From Coriaria nepalensis (taxonomy: Eukaryota > Streptophyta > Magnoliopsida > Cucurbitales > Coriariaceae): 64,000 nt of DNA. The notes beneath the pieces were generated by a model. It made no database searches and had not been told where the DNA came from. It worked only from the letters and a program-made list of their open reading frames with translations. Below are positions 22,201-34,636 of the stretch, in pieces. The stretch's first letter is position 1; each line of letters opens with the position of its first letter. The stretch is taken from the NCBI GenBank assembly GCA_027186245.1, contig CP114482.1:2113001-2177000 (forward strand), given 5' to 3'. The position numbers and the translations under genes are program-made.

Positions 22201-24872
22201 AAGCTTTAAAAGAAAAGGAGAAGGCCTTGAAATCTGAGGAGAAGAGTCTGGAGGCTGAGAAGAAAACATTGCTTTCTGATAAAGAGGATTTGATCAGTTT
22301 AAAGGCTGAAGTTGAGAAGATAAGGGCAGAGAATGAAGAACAGCTCTTGAAGTTACGTGAAGAGAACGACAAGCTCAAAATTAGTGAATTGGAGAGGTCA
22401 GAACATATTCACTTGCAATCTGAATTGAAGCAGGAGATAGACAAGTACAGGTATCATAAAGAGCTGCTACTGAAAGAAGCGGAAGATCTAAAGCAACAGA
22501 GAGAGGCTTTTGAGAGAGAGTGGGAAGAGCTTGATGATAAAAGAGCGCAAATCCAGACAGAGCTGAAGAATTTAAGTCAAGAGAAGGAAGAATTAGAGAA
22601 ACTAAGACAGTCTCAAGAGGAAAGATTGAGAAACGAGCGATTGGCAACACAGGAATACATACAAAGGGAGCAGGAGGATCTTAAACTAGCCAGAGAGTCT
22701 TTTGCTGCAAGCATGGAGCATGAGAGATCGGTGATTGCAGAAAAAGCAGAAAGTGATAGAACTCAAATGCTTAATGATTTCGAACAGAGGAAAAGAGAAC
22801 TTGAGACTGATATGCAGACTCAGCTAGAGGAGAGGGATAAACAGTTCTGTGAAAAGGAGAAGTTGTTTAAGGAAGAAAGGGAGAGAGAATTAGAAAAAAT
22901 TAACAACTTGAGAGATGCAACTAGAAGTGCAATGGAGGAAATGAAACTTGAAAGGCTTACAGTAGAGAGAGAAAAGGTTGAAATTGAAGCCAATCAAAAT
23001 CGCCTCCAGACCCAGAGGATTGAAATACGCAAGGACATTGATGAGCTGCTTGAACTCAGCAGTAAGTTGAAAGACCAGCGTGAACGGTTTATAAGGGAAA
23101 GAGATCGCTTTGTTTCCTTTGTTGAGAAACAAAAAAGTTGCAAGAATTGTGGTGAAATGACATCAGAGTTTGTGCTCTCTGATTTACAAACATTGGCTGA
23201 AATTGAAAATGCGGATGTCCTTAACTTGCCGAGACTGCAAGACAATCATCTTGGAATACAAGAGCTTGAAGCATCTCCAGGCAGCAACCAAGCTTTTTCT
23301 GAGATTCAAAATAGTGAGAGAACTCCTGGTGGGACTATATCCTGGATTCGGAAATGCACTTCAAAGATATTTAAGTTTTCCCCAGGTAAGAACACCTCTT
23401 CATCTGTTCAAACTATGATCAATGAGGTACATTTGTCTGAGCAAGCTAATGTTCCAGAGCCATCCAAGAGAGTAGTACATGCAAGTGAAAATGAGGCTGA
23501 GATATCTTATGCAGTGGTAAGTGACTCTATTGATGTCCAGAGAACCCAATTGGATTATAGTGCTAGAGATGATGATCAGAGTAATATGACCAATAAAGCA
23601 CACGAAATTCCATTAGATTCTCTGCCTTCTGATGTGAGGGAAGATCAACCAAAGAAACGCCGAAAGGGGAGGCCCAGGGTCACTAGAACACGAACTGTGA
23701 AAGCAGTTGTTGAGGAAGCCAAGGCTATCCTTGGGGAAGAAGTTCAGGAGGAACCACGTCAGAGTGACTATCCCAATGGAGATGCAGAGGATTCTAGTCA
23801 TCAGAAGGCTGAAAGTAGGGATGAATCTAGTCTTGCTGATAAAAGACCATCGCGAAATTTACGCAAGCGGGCAGCAAGTGAGAATGAAGGGGAGGGTAGT
23901 GAGGCACGCTCGGATAGTGGGATGATGGGCCCACAGCAGAAGAGGCGGCAAAAAGTGGCGACTCCGGTCGTGCAAAATCCAGGTGGCACACGATATAATC
24001 TCCGGCGACCAAAGATGTAAGTTGGTAAATCTATTTTGAGATTGATTTTTCCAATTTAAAAAGAATGTAAGTTGAGTGGGTTCAACTCCTTACTTGGGAT
24101 TTTTGTGGCCTCAAGGCTATGACTAGTATACAGGATGTTATGTTGACACCTATACGATTGCCCAATGCATCACCTTTCTTCTAAGAAACAAGTTATAAAT
24201 TTTCTGTAGCAGCATCTTTTGTTGGGTATATGTCTTAATTTTTAAGCTTCTTTGAGCTTGTAAAATAAGTTCTTTTATTATCAGTGGATCAGCTGCTGCT
24301 AAAGATCCAAACCTTGGCAAAGGAAATAAGGAGCTCAGTGATGATAAGGCAGCTGAGGTGGAGATTCACTACTCGAAAGTTACTCCCACTCCTTCTGTTG
24401 GTGTAGCCAGTGACAATGGTGGAAGCACACACTTTGTTAAGGTTAGAGAGTTGGCCAAAAACGAACACATTTCTTGTGTGATGGCATCTTATTCTATAGC
24501 TTTATTGATACTTTTATGTGCATGCCTTTTGAATCGCATATATTGCTGTTTCTAGTGGGCATTATTGATTCGAGGTTTTGATGTTGATTGGTAAATGAAT
24601 ATTTTTCCCCCCTTTTTTGACAGTGTGCGACTATAGCAAAAACCCGGGGTGGCAATGGTGATGATAGTATGGCTCTGAGTGAAGAGGTGAATGGGACCCC
24701 AGAAAGGGCTGGAATCCAGTATGGTGATGAAGAGGATTACAAAACTGAATCAGAGGCCGTGCAGATTGATGATGATGAGGACGATGATACCAATAATGAC
24801 GAGGAGGAATCCGAACCACATCCTGGTGAAGTTTCAATAGGAAAGAAACTTTGGACCTTTTTTACTACATAA
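19300..24872 (+). CDS. CRWN1: Nuclear matrix constituent protein 1 / CROWDED NUCLEI 1 type
   Basis: Plant lamina-like protein at the nuclear periphery that sets nuclear size and shape and organises heterochromatin. Exons are 19300-19515, 19982-20191, 20831-21084, 21222-21492, 21584-21667, 21954-24016, 24285-24441 and 24624-24872; all phases close and give 1167 residues. The N-terminus [15 protein letters not shown] is a hallmark. A near-continuous coiled coil spans about residues 70-700, with conserved [18 protein letters not shown]. The tail holds an [11 protein letters not shown]ys pair, a basic [14 protein letters not shown] nuclear signal, NLRRP, an acidic stretch, and the conserved terminus [10 protein letters not shown]. 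Start choice: it is the ATG that opens the MFTPQK hallmark; upstream ATGs are out of frame. The long exon 6 is normal for the family. Confidence 0.96.
20225..20521 (+). repeat. Tandem ~145-bp duplication with a 22-C tract in CRWN1 intron 2
   Basis: The segment from about 20231 to 20370 recurs at about 20376 to 20521 with few changes; both copies contain GATGTTGGAATAGAATG and ACTACATGTAGTTCGAAG. The second copy has a run of 22 C (20407-20428) where the first has CATCTCTCCCC. Confidence 0.9.
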
Positions 24873-25850
24873 CGAATCGACGTCAACTCTATAACTTCAG
24901 CTGTGCATCAGTTTCTTTCGAGGATCTAGGATCTTTCTTCTTCTTCTTCTTCTTTTTCCGGTGGTAGTGGCAATCCTAGAGGTTAAAAAATAGCCAGTGA
25001 GTATTTGATGCTGGACTTTAGTTTCCCAAGCAGAATTATTATTGTTTGTACCAAATATGTTTGTATTTCTTTTTCTTGTTATCGAATGATTGTATGGACC
25101 TTATCAAAAAGTTCATGATTGTTTGCCCGAAGATTAGAATATGAAAATTGTGCATTAATTGCTTTAGGGGTGAAATCTTTTTATAGCAGCTTTTGATTAT
25201 ATGTATTGTTGAGGTTTAGGTAATCTAATTTACATTTCGTAGAATTACATATAAACAAAACTAAGATTAATTTCTGAGGAAATCTGCAAATATTTTTCAG
25301 ATTCTCTGGGATGTTCTCGAACTCTTAAGTCCCGCAAAGTTTCCAGATTTTTTCAGATGGTCTTGTAAGTTTTCCACATTTTCCCGCAATTTCTTGGACA
25401 TCTCGAAATTTCCCCGGAAAGTCTTATGAAATTTCGAGAACACATGAGATACCTTGGGTGTAGACTTTCTTGGACATCCGAGAAAATCTGGAAATTTTCC
25501 AGACTTGTTCTTAGAAATCTGGAAAATTTCTAGGATCCAAAACAAATAAATAATCTGGCAGACATTCAAAAACAAATCTGGAAACCCAGATTCGATCTAA
25601 GTCTAGAAGCCAATGGAACAAATCACACTCCTAACAAAACAAAGGTCGTTGCCGTCATCATCATTATCATCTAATGCTTCTCAAAACCCACAAATTCATT
25701 ATTTTGTAAAAGTTCTACTCCAGCTGGTGATTTAGTGAAATCTTATACAAGCTACTGCTACAAAGTTAACCCCCTACTACTACAGCTACCACCTGAAAAA
25801 ATAAAATTTTAAAAAGTTAAATTTCATTCCCAGAAGTAAAAAATTGTCAT
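24873..25850. other. Intergenic region between convergent CRWN1 and ZCCHC8
   Basis: CRWN1 3' UTR comes first, with a (CTT)n run near 24935. Positions 25300-25590 hold a degenerate internal repeat in which TTTCTTGGACATC and variants of TCTGGAAAATTTCC recur. No coding exon is seen. Confidence 0.5.
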
Positions 25851-28800
25851 TCAACGTCTCCATGGAGGTGAATAGAGAGAAGACCTATGATTATACAAGT
25901 CATCTTCATGACCCAAAGAGCTTCTTCTACTTCTTTGATTATTATTAGAATCATCATACTCACCAAATCTAGAACTATTATGACTACGATGCCTTGGAGA
26001 GTGCCCATAAATGCTTGAAATATAACCCGGGTCCACTCCGGGGGGCCCATCATCTCTAATATCAGCAGAAGACTTCCATTGATCGTTATGATACCCTCTT
26101 CCAGAAGGTTCGGAATAGTGGTTTGATCTACGGTGTGATCGGCTCCTATCTGAACTTGATGATGAAGATCCAACTATCCAAATTCTCTCATCTGCATTTT
26201 TGGGAATTGGAGCATTTAATCCTGGAAATGCTACAGTCTGTTTCTTCCGAGGTTTACAGTCAACAGTTTCAATTATCTTTCCTGTTCTATGTGATCGCCT
26301 GTCTGTTTCAACAATTTTTCCTGTCCTATGTGGTCGATCGTCTGTTTCAACTAATTTTACTCTCTTCTTTGGTCTATCATCCGTTTCTACTATTTCACCA
26401 TCTTCTTCTTCTTCCCTTATTTCTTCCTCCTCATCATCATCGGCATATATTATAATCCCGGAAGGCTCATCTTCATCTTCTGGATCTGAAGAATGTCAGA
26501 ATTTGGTAAATGTAAGGTGAAAAGCCAAAAAAAGGAAAACCAGAGAAAGATAGCAAATTCACAAGAAAGCTTTGTAAGACTGAAAATATTAGATAAAAGA
26601 ATGTGTTATGCTAATACCTAGATATCCTGGTGGGTATCCAAGTTCTCGCATTCTGTTAAGCCAAGGTGGTGGATCAAGTTCCTGTGACAAGTAGAAGAAT
26701 ATAATTTCAAGACCAAAGATAAATACCAGAATTTCCCTCAACTATGATTTGCAATTCCAAGGAGGTGGTCCCATATTAAAAAGTAAATATTTTTCATTTT
26801 CTCTTGAAATACATATATATCAGCAAGATCAGTAAGAATTAAAAGTTGATTTTTTCAAACAGAAAATGAGGAGGTAAAATCACCCCAAGACCCAGAAGTT
26901 TCCTCGTTTCAGCATCAAGGGATCCTGGCCTCAAATCATCGTACTTTCCACCTTTTGAACTCTGATAATATCTTGTAGAATTGTGGGGCCCAACGTTTGA
27001 ATTTCGTTTGGACCTGTGCTGTTTACGAGCATTACTGACAGCAGCATTATCAAAAGGTTTAGGGCATTCTTTCAGTGCATGATTGTATGAACCGCAATTA
27101 AAACAACGGCTAGCATCATCAACTATCTCCAGACCTCTATAATAGAGATAACGTAAAAGCAGTTAGTTTGAAGAAGTTGAGGATGCCCAACTCAAATATT
27201 GTGATTCGGATTCTATTTCATGATCAAAATCTTAAAACTTGAGGAAAATCATACAAATCTAGATGTGTAGAACATTAAAAAAAATCCTATCAATTGAAAG
27301 TAAATATAGAGCATTTACTTACCCCTCCACATTACTCAATCCATCGGCTGAATTTAATCCCAATGTGAATCCACGATCATAGAGTGGCACTGAACTGCAA
27401 TCCAAAGGAATGAATTCCTCCTGCAGTTGTCTTGTTTGGTTGTCTATCCAGAAAGACTGCATGGGAAAAAACAATTAGAAGGGAAAAATCCCATGTGATC
27501 CAGGAAGAAATAGAAGGCGAAACATATGTTGGTATGATATATTTTCTAGACATTAATGAAAGACAGACCACAGCCCAATGAGGGATAAAAGAACGGTTGA
27601 GGAATGCTATAAATGCCATTTTGAGGCTCAAATCCAGTTTGCGCTCACAAAAATGCAGTTTAGGTCACAAATTCTGACGAAAATACACCTAGGAAGGCTC
27701 CACAGAATACTCTGTTTTCAATCGCTTACTCAAATGCAACCCTAGTCAATTATATGGTTTCAGAAGTGAGAAATGGGTGAAGCAAAAGAGTGTAGAAATC
27801 AGTGGAAAAATCAGCAGTAAAGGCTCATAAACTGACTAGCCCCCATCTAATCCAGATTATCTACCTCATAAACAAACAAATAAAGCGTTCTCCACAGTCA
27901 GAGTAATATTATTGCTGACTTAGGAAGACAATGTCCAAGATGGAGGACCATACACAGAGGTAACTTACCACTGCAGGCATCTTCTCAGTGCCAACATGCA
28001 AAGCAGGAAAAAACGTCTTCTCACCAGATTCTAACTCTTCTTCATCCTGTGGACCAATGACAGCCGATAGGTATTCATAAGTTTTCTAATAAGAGCTTTA
28101 TACCAATAACACTGAAGATGAATCTTACTAGGGAGAGACTGCTGTCCTGAGCATGCCACTCTGACCACTGCTTCAGTAGTTCCTCAAGCTTCTGCTTACT
28201 AGCTCTGAAGTAACAAAAAGACATTTACTCAGATATGAATCTAAGAATTTTTACTAATATTCCTAAAAATTCTGCTTTACTAGTTGTCATTCGAAATTAG
28301 AAACCAGGAGGTTAATACTATTTACCAACCTCCTTAAAGAACTATACACGACATGCACTGAAGGTTGGTGTTCATCAGATGCAATCTGCTTCCTCTTAAC
28401 ACCCGATATAGCTAGAGTATTGAATTAAGGGTAACATACTGAAAAGCTGTAAGAACTAGAAAGTGTATAAATGACATACCATGAAAGCCATTGTTGCACA
28501 TTAATATTCTGGATGTCAAACATATATTCATTAATTTTCTGAGTTGACTGTAGAAGTGGAGATGGGAATCATGCAAGAAGGCAACTTGATGAAACAAATA
28601 TGGAAAGAAGGATACAACTAACATCTCTTTGGCTGCTAACACGACTTCTCTCTTCATCAGCAATGCCACCATTCTCGGCTCTGGAACTGAAGCCATTGAA
28701 CACCTCTTTAACTTTAATAGTTTCACTCAACAGAATACCAGCTTGCAAAATAGGTGGATTGCCAACCAAATCCTTCTCACTTCTACGACCATAGGTACCA

Positions 28801-29051
28801 TAATCAGGGAGGTTATTCAAATCCTCAATTTCCATGTCTGAATCACTATGAACTATTTCATTATTAAGGTTCAGTTCAGGTACGCAATTTCCTTCTGGTT
28901 GTGCCAAATTATTGAGATCAAGTGCACGACGCTCGAGAGATTGAGAACCAACTTCACCAGGCTCATGATTAGAATCAAGAGCATTCCAAGTCTCATTTTC
29001 CTCTTCGGGATGAACTAAAGCTGGGGAGTCCAAGGTATGATGGGTCCCCAT
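25851..29051 (-). CDS. ZCCHC8-like PSP-domain, CCHC zinc-knuckle protein
   Basis: Homologue of ZCCHC8, the scaffold of the nuclear exosome targeting (NEXT) complex; in plants ZCCHC8 proteins work with HEN2 and RBM7. Exons on the - strand are 29051-28623, 28547-28480, about 28411-28330, 28204-28129, 28046-27969, 27456-27323, 27136-26884, 26681-26618 and 26485-25851. The zinc knuckle CFNCGSYNHALKEC is coded near 27090. The PSP domain follows (GELDPPPWLNRMRELGYPPGY type), then a low-complexity Asp/Glu stretch and an Arg/Ser/His-rich tail ending in SPPWRR. The first exon is acidic with repeated DLNNL motifs. One join is unresolved: exon 2 ends in phase 2 (SerTrp, donor GTATGT), but the next exon needs phase 1 after its only good acceptor (CTCTAG at 28412-28417). 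The rest of the model is in frame. Confidence 0.85.
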
Positions 29052-30356
29052 CTTTTGAACTGTGAAACAATTTTTGTCAAAAGAGGTCCAATAACCAAGC
29101 TGAAAATCCCCTCTGCATGGAACAAATCATCTTTAAAAAGTAATCATAATGAAAATGAAGCAGATTTTCACAAAATACAAACTTAATAAGATAGGAACAA
29201 CAAGCATCAATAAAACTATGCATAAAATCTAAATACTGCCCAAGTTTAGAATCATTCTTTACTGCGCAGGTAGAGGTTTTCCATCCACTCACAACTCTGT
29301 AGCAATATGGATTCTTTCAAACCACAATCTAAGCAAAATGCACCACGAAATAGGGGGAAACAATTGAAAAAAATTTCAAAAAACCCTAAATTCTCATAAC
29401 TCACCGTGGCCTCAAGGAAGAGACATCAAATCTAGCTTAAACCGTTTACTGTCCTTTTCCTCATGTTTCTCGGCAGGCAAACGGAGGCGAGAAAGGAATA
29501 CAACATAGCTCAAGTGAAGAACAAGAACAGGAACAAGAACAAGAACAAGAACAAGAAGAAAGGATCATGAAAAAAGGGTTTTGAAAAAAACGGTACCTTA
29601 GCTCAATTTGGGAATTTTCCTTTTTCACTTCCAATCTCCGAAACAATGGACTCAGATTTGTAGCAACCAGTGATTGACTCGTTATAGATCTCTTTCCACG
29701 ACAATGTCTATCAGGCCGAGGGGAAATTTTTATCCACTGCGTGCAGATGTAGGGAAGTCCTAGGCCGCGCTGTCTGTGGCCCTACAATAAATCTGATCTG
29801 AATGACATGATTGGCTGACCGTTCAAATTCCCAATGGGAATATCAAGAGTTTTAAATTACCAAAACGCCCTCTAGATCCTTGTCTTTCTTTATTTTTCCT
29901 ATTTATTTGAAAAATATAAGATTTATTTTATTTTTCCGAAATATATATTAAAAAAATTATACTAAGATTAAGTTCATTTATGATATCATATGTTCATAGC
30001 ACATCATTCGACAGAAATTTTAAAAATTCCTTGAAAACTTAATAGGAAGAAGTTAAAATCTTACCTTTTTTTTAATATATAATTACATAATTAATATTTT
30101 TAAATATTATTAAATCTTCTATTAATATATTAAATATTCTCGTTAAATATAAAAACGATGAATCTCATTTTAATCACGGACAATTTTTCTACCCATACCG
30201 AACTATTTACCCTTCATAAATCTACATAATATGTATACTAATTAAATATATTTACAAATCTAGAAATCTATTACACATTCTACACTTGCTATGAAAAAGC
30301 ACAGTTAAGAGGTCTCTCTAGTCTCTAGTTATTAGAAGACGAGGCTCTTCTCCTCT
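29052..30356. other. Upstream region of ZCCHC8 and 3' region of GEX3
   Basis: A 5' UTR exon of the ZCCHC8 gene is likely near 29590-29690, with an acceptor just before the start at 29051. Positions 29880-30290 are very AT-rich with no feature seen. A (GAACAA)n microsatellite lies near 29520-29555. Confidence 0.45.
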
Positions 30357-33300
30357 TTAACCACCCTCATCACCACTTTGCCTAAACTCCACTTCTTCTT
30401 CTTCTCCTCCATCCTGTAACACCGACTTTCCGAATCCGATCGAGCTCGGTCCCACCTCAGAATAACCTTTCCAATACCCACTTTCAAAAACCTCATCATC
30501 ACTTGAACTATCTATATCTTCAATTGGCGCCTTCTCCTTCCCCTTTCCCATTCCTTTCATCTCCTCCTCTTCTTCTTCTTCTCCTTCATTAAAAGAACTC
30601 CACTCATTCTCACTGTGAGGAAATATGCTGCTTTCTCCAGAAGAAGAAGAAGTATCTTCACTTAGTGTATGGAAGATTGTAACACTCTCTTTCCTTGTGC
30701 CTTGGAACAAATAACTCCTCGCTTTTCGATCAAGTAATGGAAGAAGAGATTTCGATTTTGACATGGACCCTGTCCTATCCTGGCCTAAGCTGTAAGTTGT
30801 AGAGAGCTTCCTTTCAATCCCTTCTTTCTCTCTTATTAGTGTACCTAATTCTTCAAGCACTTCATTGGTTTCTGGTTCCTCTAATGCTTTCTGCTTAAGC
30901 TCTGTTATTGACCTGTCATATGCTTTCTTCTTAAGCCGAAGAGCCCGCTGCCAAAATCAAGAAACAACTAAATCAAGGAAAAGGTTCGGTTTATTATGCA
31001 GATCAAAAACCGGTAGATAGGGGGGAAAGAAAGTTTCTTACTCTTTTTTCAAGGAAAATTCCGAGGCTTTGGCCTTGAACCTTCTTTTTCTTCCAAAATA
31101 TACAACAGAATCGGACGACTAGACCGAGTACTATCAGAATGGCAGTTTGGAAAAAGAGAAACAAGAGGGATGATCTCTCAGTTCCTGTAGAAAAAATCAA
31201 AGTAATAGTTAATAATAGTTTATGATTCTTCATTGTAGTAGAGGAAATTGAAAGATTACCTGTGTAGATGCTGAGTTTCTTAGGCCTTCCTTGTGAGCAG
31301 CTTGACACAAGTTTTTGGTCTGCAACAAAAAAAAAAAATTTAGAGTATGAATGGAGTTTGTAAACAATCATTGAGAAGAGAAAAATAAATTTTCAAAGGG
31401 AAGTAAGAGGGAGGAAGTTTATTTACGTCTAGACCGGCACGGAAACGGATTCCCCATCTCTGCATCAAGTAAAATGTGATTAATATACAAGTAATAACAT
31501 CAAAAGAAATTGAAAGTAAAGCAATAAGAAATCCGAAGAAGAAACCTCACTTGAAGCAGCAAGAAAAGCAAGAACAATCGCCTCGTCGAGTAGGAAATGG
31601 CTTAGATCACTTCTAGACAGTACTGATATTAACTGACCTGATACATCCAAATCAATAAAGACCATTTAGTAAATCAAATTATTATTAAAAAAAAAAACAA
31701 AAACAAAAAAAAGAAATATAAAGTTGGATTTTATTACCAGGATAACTTTCAGACCAGTAGATGGAACCAGTTGAAGGAACCAACAAGGTGAAGGTAACAC
31801 CTTTAGGCCTCTTAGCCGATACATAACTGTAATCGTCTATAACATGGCTCGTCTTCTCCTCCATCTTAGTCTGAGAAACATAGATCGCATAGCCGGAACA
31901 ATCTAGAAGCGGGCCCACTTGGATCAGAAGATTCTCCGTAGAATCTTTTGACAATTTTCTAAGCTCCCCACTGGGTGAAAATGAGTATAAGAACCCATCC
32001 AATGAGCCAATAGAAATCCATCCTATATAATCAAAGAAGCAGAGAATCATAAATTTATTATTATTTTCAAACTCTTATATAAATACGCCACATCAATTTA
32101 AATATAATCTTATACTAAAAAATTCAATTTCAGAATTCCAGTTCTAAAACTGGCAAGAAAGACAAACTAGCCCCAAGAGAGGTATCTAAGTAACAGAATA
32201 TTTTAATTTACCGTTAGAATCAACGACCGGGGTAAAATCCGGACTACTTAACGGACCGATAGTACCCTGCCACATCAGATTTCCCGTAAAAACATTAAGA
32301 GCTAAAATCAAAGACCTAGTCGGAACAGTGACATACAATCGGCCGTTATTCCCGGGAGTTATAGTGAAAGATTTATCAAACGAACTAAGATCCTGGACCC
32401 ACTTAAAACGAGCATTATGGCTCGATAAAGAGTACAATTCTCCCTCAGAATTAGATATCTGCAATACAGTTCCCCAAAGAAAAAAAAGTCAATCTAACAC
32501 AGTTCCTAAAAATAATTAAAAATTGCTTGTTAAATAAGGACAAGGGAAAAGGGAATTAAGATCTTACATAAATACTTCCCTCACATTGATCCATCATGGG
32601 AATTGAAGTGAAAAAACAACCTGTTATATTCTTCTTACAACCTTGTCTATAACCCCATTGATTAAGAACAGGTCCGGCACTCCAAATCAATTTTCCGAGC
32701 ATAGTATAGGCAAAGAGACCACGATTTTTAACATTAATAAAAACAGATGAACTTATTGTGCTAATTGAAACCCCAATTATTTTTTGCTCCTCCATATCTG
32801 ATCCGAAAAAAATATCGGCCTTAGGTCCGAAATTTCCACTACCTAAGAAATTGATCTTCAAAACCCGGTTTTCTGCAACTAGAAATATCTGAACATACAA
32901 ACATTTCATATGAAGTAATTTAGAGGGAAAAAAAATAATTGGGAATTGGGTTTTAAATAGAAAATGAGAAGACAAAGTGACAAAGCTTCATACCTTTCCT
33001 CTCCCACCATGAACAGGAGCTGTTGCTGGATTACAAGTATAATTCAAATGTAGAGTCCAAGACAGCGAGCCATTGCTTTCAAAAGCATAGAAATAATTCT
33101 CAGAACAAGCATAGACGTTTCCGTCTTCTCCAATTATGGGTTTTGATACTCTTCGTGAAAATTTAGGAGATGGGTTTTGGTCTGAGAATGCAATAGATGA
33201 GAAAATTGAACAGGAACAGGAAAAATAAAAGAAAGACGAAGATATTGAATACGGGTTTACCTGGAAATAAGGCAAGGGTTTTGGCGTAATTTGGGGATTC

Positions 33301-33357
33301 TGGGGAAATGAAAGGAAGCAATTGGAAGATGAAGAGAAGGGTTTCGATCTTAGACAT
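30357..33357 (-). CDS. GEX3: GAMETE EXPRESSED 3 (GEX3)-type membrane protein
   Basis: Plant-specific plasma-membrane protein with an extracellular PQQ-like beta-propeller; Arabidopsis GEX3 is expressed in egg and male gametes and acts in micropylar pollen-tube guidance. Ten exons fit on the - strand: 33357-33261, 33181-32994, 32888-32568, 32458-32212, 32022-31738, 31637-31551, 31459-31427, 31319-31260, 31184-31042 and 30947-30357. All phases close and give 683 residues. The first ~22 residues form a signal peptide (ETLLFIFQLLPFIS). Propeller repeats include DGNVYACSENYFYAFESNG, GRLYVTVPTRSLILALN and GWISIGSLDGFLYSFSPSG. A single membrane helix (FFQTAILIVLGLVVRFCCIF) lies near residues 448-468. 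The cytosolic tail is basic coiled-coil, then acidic and Ser-rich, ending in RQSGDEGG. Exon 7 is only 33 bp. Confidence 0.9.
32085..32175 (+). repeat. MITE-like dispersed repeat, copy in a GEX3 intron
   Basis: Contains CACATCAATTTAAATATAAT, then CTTATACTAAAAAATTCAAT and CAGTTCTAAAACTGG. This closely matches the copies near 12.8 and 54.8 kb. Confidence 0.6.
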
Positions 33358-33654
33358 TGTAGAGATTGTTAGAGAAAACAAAGTTAGGGTTTTTTGTGGG
33401 ATTCATTTCCTTGCTTTATAAGTAACCGCTACTTCTATGGCGGGAATTATATTACACCTTTTTTCTCCAAAGAACTAAGCGGAAAAATAATGAAACTGTA
33501 TATATATATATATATATATTTTTTTTTTTTAAGAAAAGGAAAAAGGAAAAAGAACAAGAACAAGACTAGAAAGCTTTTTATTAGAAAAACAGAGTTACAT
33601 AATTAATAGTTTTTCACATATTATTCTTGCACACAGAAGTAAACTAATTAGTTT
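33358..33654. other. GEX3 5' region with (TA)n microsatellite
   Basis: A (TA)n run lies at about 33498-33519, followed by a T run and an AAGGAAAAAG-rich stretch. This is the spacer between the 3' end of the small peptide gene and the GEX3 start. No coding exon is seen. Confidence 0.5.
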
Positions 33655-34033
33655 TCAGTTTAGTCCGGGAGGAGTAGTGGGGCGATCGCAATCACACGGA
33701 GCTCTTATGCAAACGCACCGTGGAGTGGGTGCCGGAACATGATGCTCCTCGGCTTCCTCATTCAGTCTCTTCTTCGCTTCAGTAGTTTTCAGCTGTCTAG
33801 GATGTAACTCATACATCAGATGTTTTCTCGTACCAAGTGAGTTACCTGATTGCACAAGGTCAGCTTTAATGTATGTTAGAATCATGTAGAATAGGATTGT
33901 TAAAAAATAGTTTATGGTTAAGAGTAATTAAAATAAAGTGATTACCAGGCAGTTCTTGAGCAAGAACCCAGGAGGGATTGAACAAAATGGAAGAAGCAGA
34001 GATAATGCAGAGAAGTAGCAAGAGCATCTTCAT
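33655..34033 (-). CDS. Small secreted Cys-containing peptide, unassigned
   Basis: Two exons, 34033-33946 and 33845-33655, join in phase 1 across a 100-bp GT...AG intron and give 92 residues. The first ~25 residues are a clear signal peptide (MKMLLLLLCIISASS, cleavage probably near VLAQ). The mature part has a basic and acidic middle (HPRQLKTTEAKKRLNEEAEE) and a compact C-terminal CVCIRAPCDCD cluster with four Cys followed by a Pro/Thr-rich end. I do not recognise the family. It could be a post-translationally processed signalling peptide or a defence peptide; four Cys within 11 residues is unusual for classical defensins. It sits just upstream of GEX3 on the same strand, with its own start and intron. 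The clean signal peptide and splice phase make a real gene likely. Confidence 0.7.
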
Positions 34034-34124
34034 ATTTGAATGACTAGCGTTTTGATTTGATTATCCATCAAATCCCCAAGTTTTACTTTATAGACAATGA
34101 TGATTTAAAGCACTTTAAAATTTT

Positions 34125-34421
34125 ATGTTTTATAGGTTGGATAAGGACGGAAGATGGTCATGGAGAAAATCTTATTATAATTCATATACTAATAAAGAGG
34201 CCTATTTTCTAGTAGGCGGGGGGAGCACATGGATTTTAATTCCGGTAAGACGGGCTTATATCCCCGCAAATGTGAGAGACAGTAATAGATTTGACGTGTG
34301 GATCTTACTTCACCCGTCTCATAGAATAGTTTCTCGAGCACATGACAACATACACAGAGGAGGCACTTTTAGAAAGCAAATTCAATTAGCCAATTGTTTA
34401 GATCATTACTCAGTTTGGTAA
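34125..34421 (+). other. Unassigned 98-codon open frame
   Basis: An open frame of 98 codons starts at an ATG and contains LDKDGRWSWRKSYYNSY and a Gly-rich GGGSTW. It does not match a family I know, and no splice sites extend it convincingly. It may be a decayed gene fragment or chance. It lies between the small peptide gene and the TMEM33-like pseudogene. Confidence 0.2.
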
Positions 34422-34636
34422 AGAGAGAACTTATAATAGTTCTCATAAATTCATAAGAAATGCAAGATTGGTTTCTCAAAGAGCTCCTCTACAAAGAAAA
34501 GGTTTATCTGTGTAAAAGACTTTTTTCTCCTATTGGAAAACAACTTTGATGAACTCGACAAATCTAGTGCCCGTTGCCAGACCCAACTTCTCCTTCTTTT
34601 TCTTCTTCCTCCTGTTCTTCTTCCATTAAATTCTTC

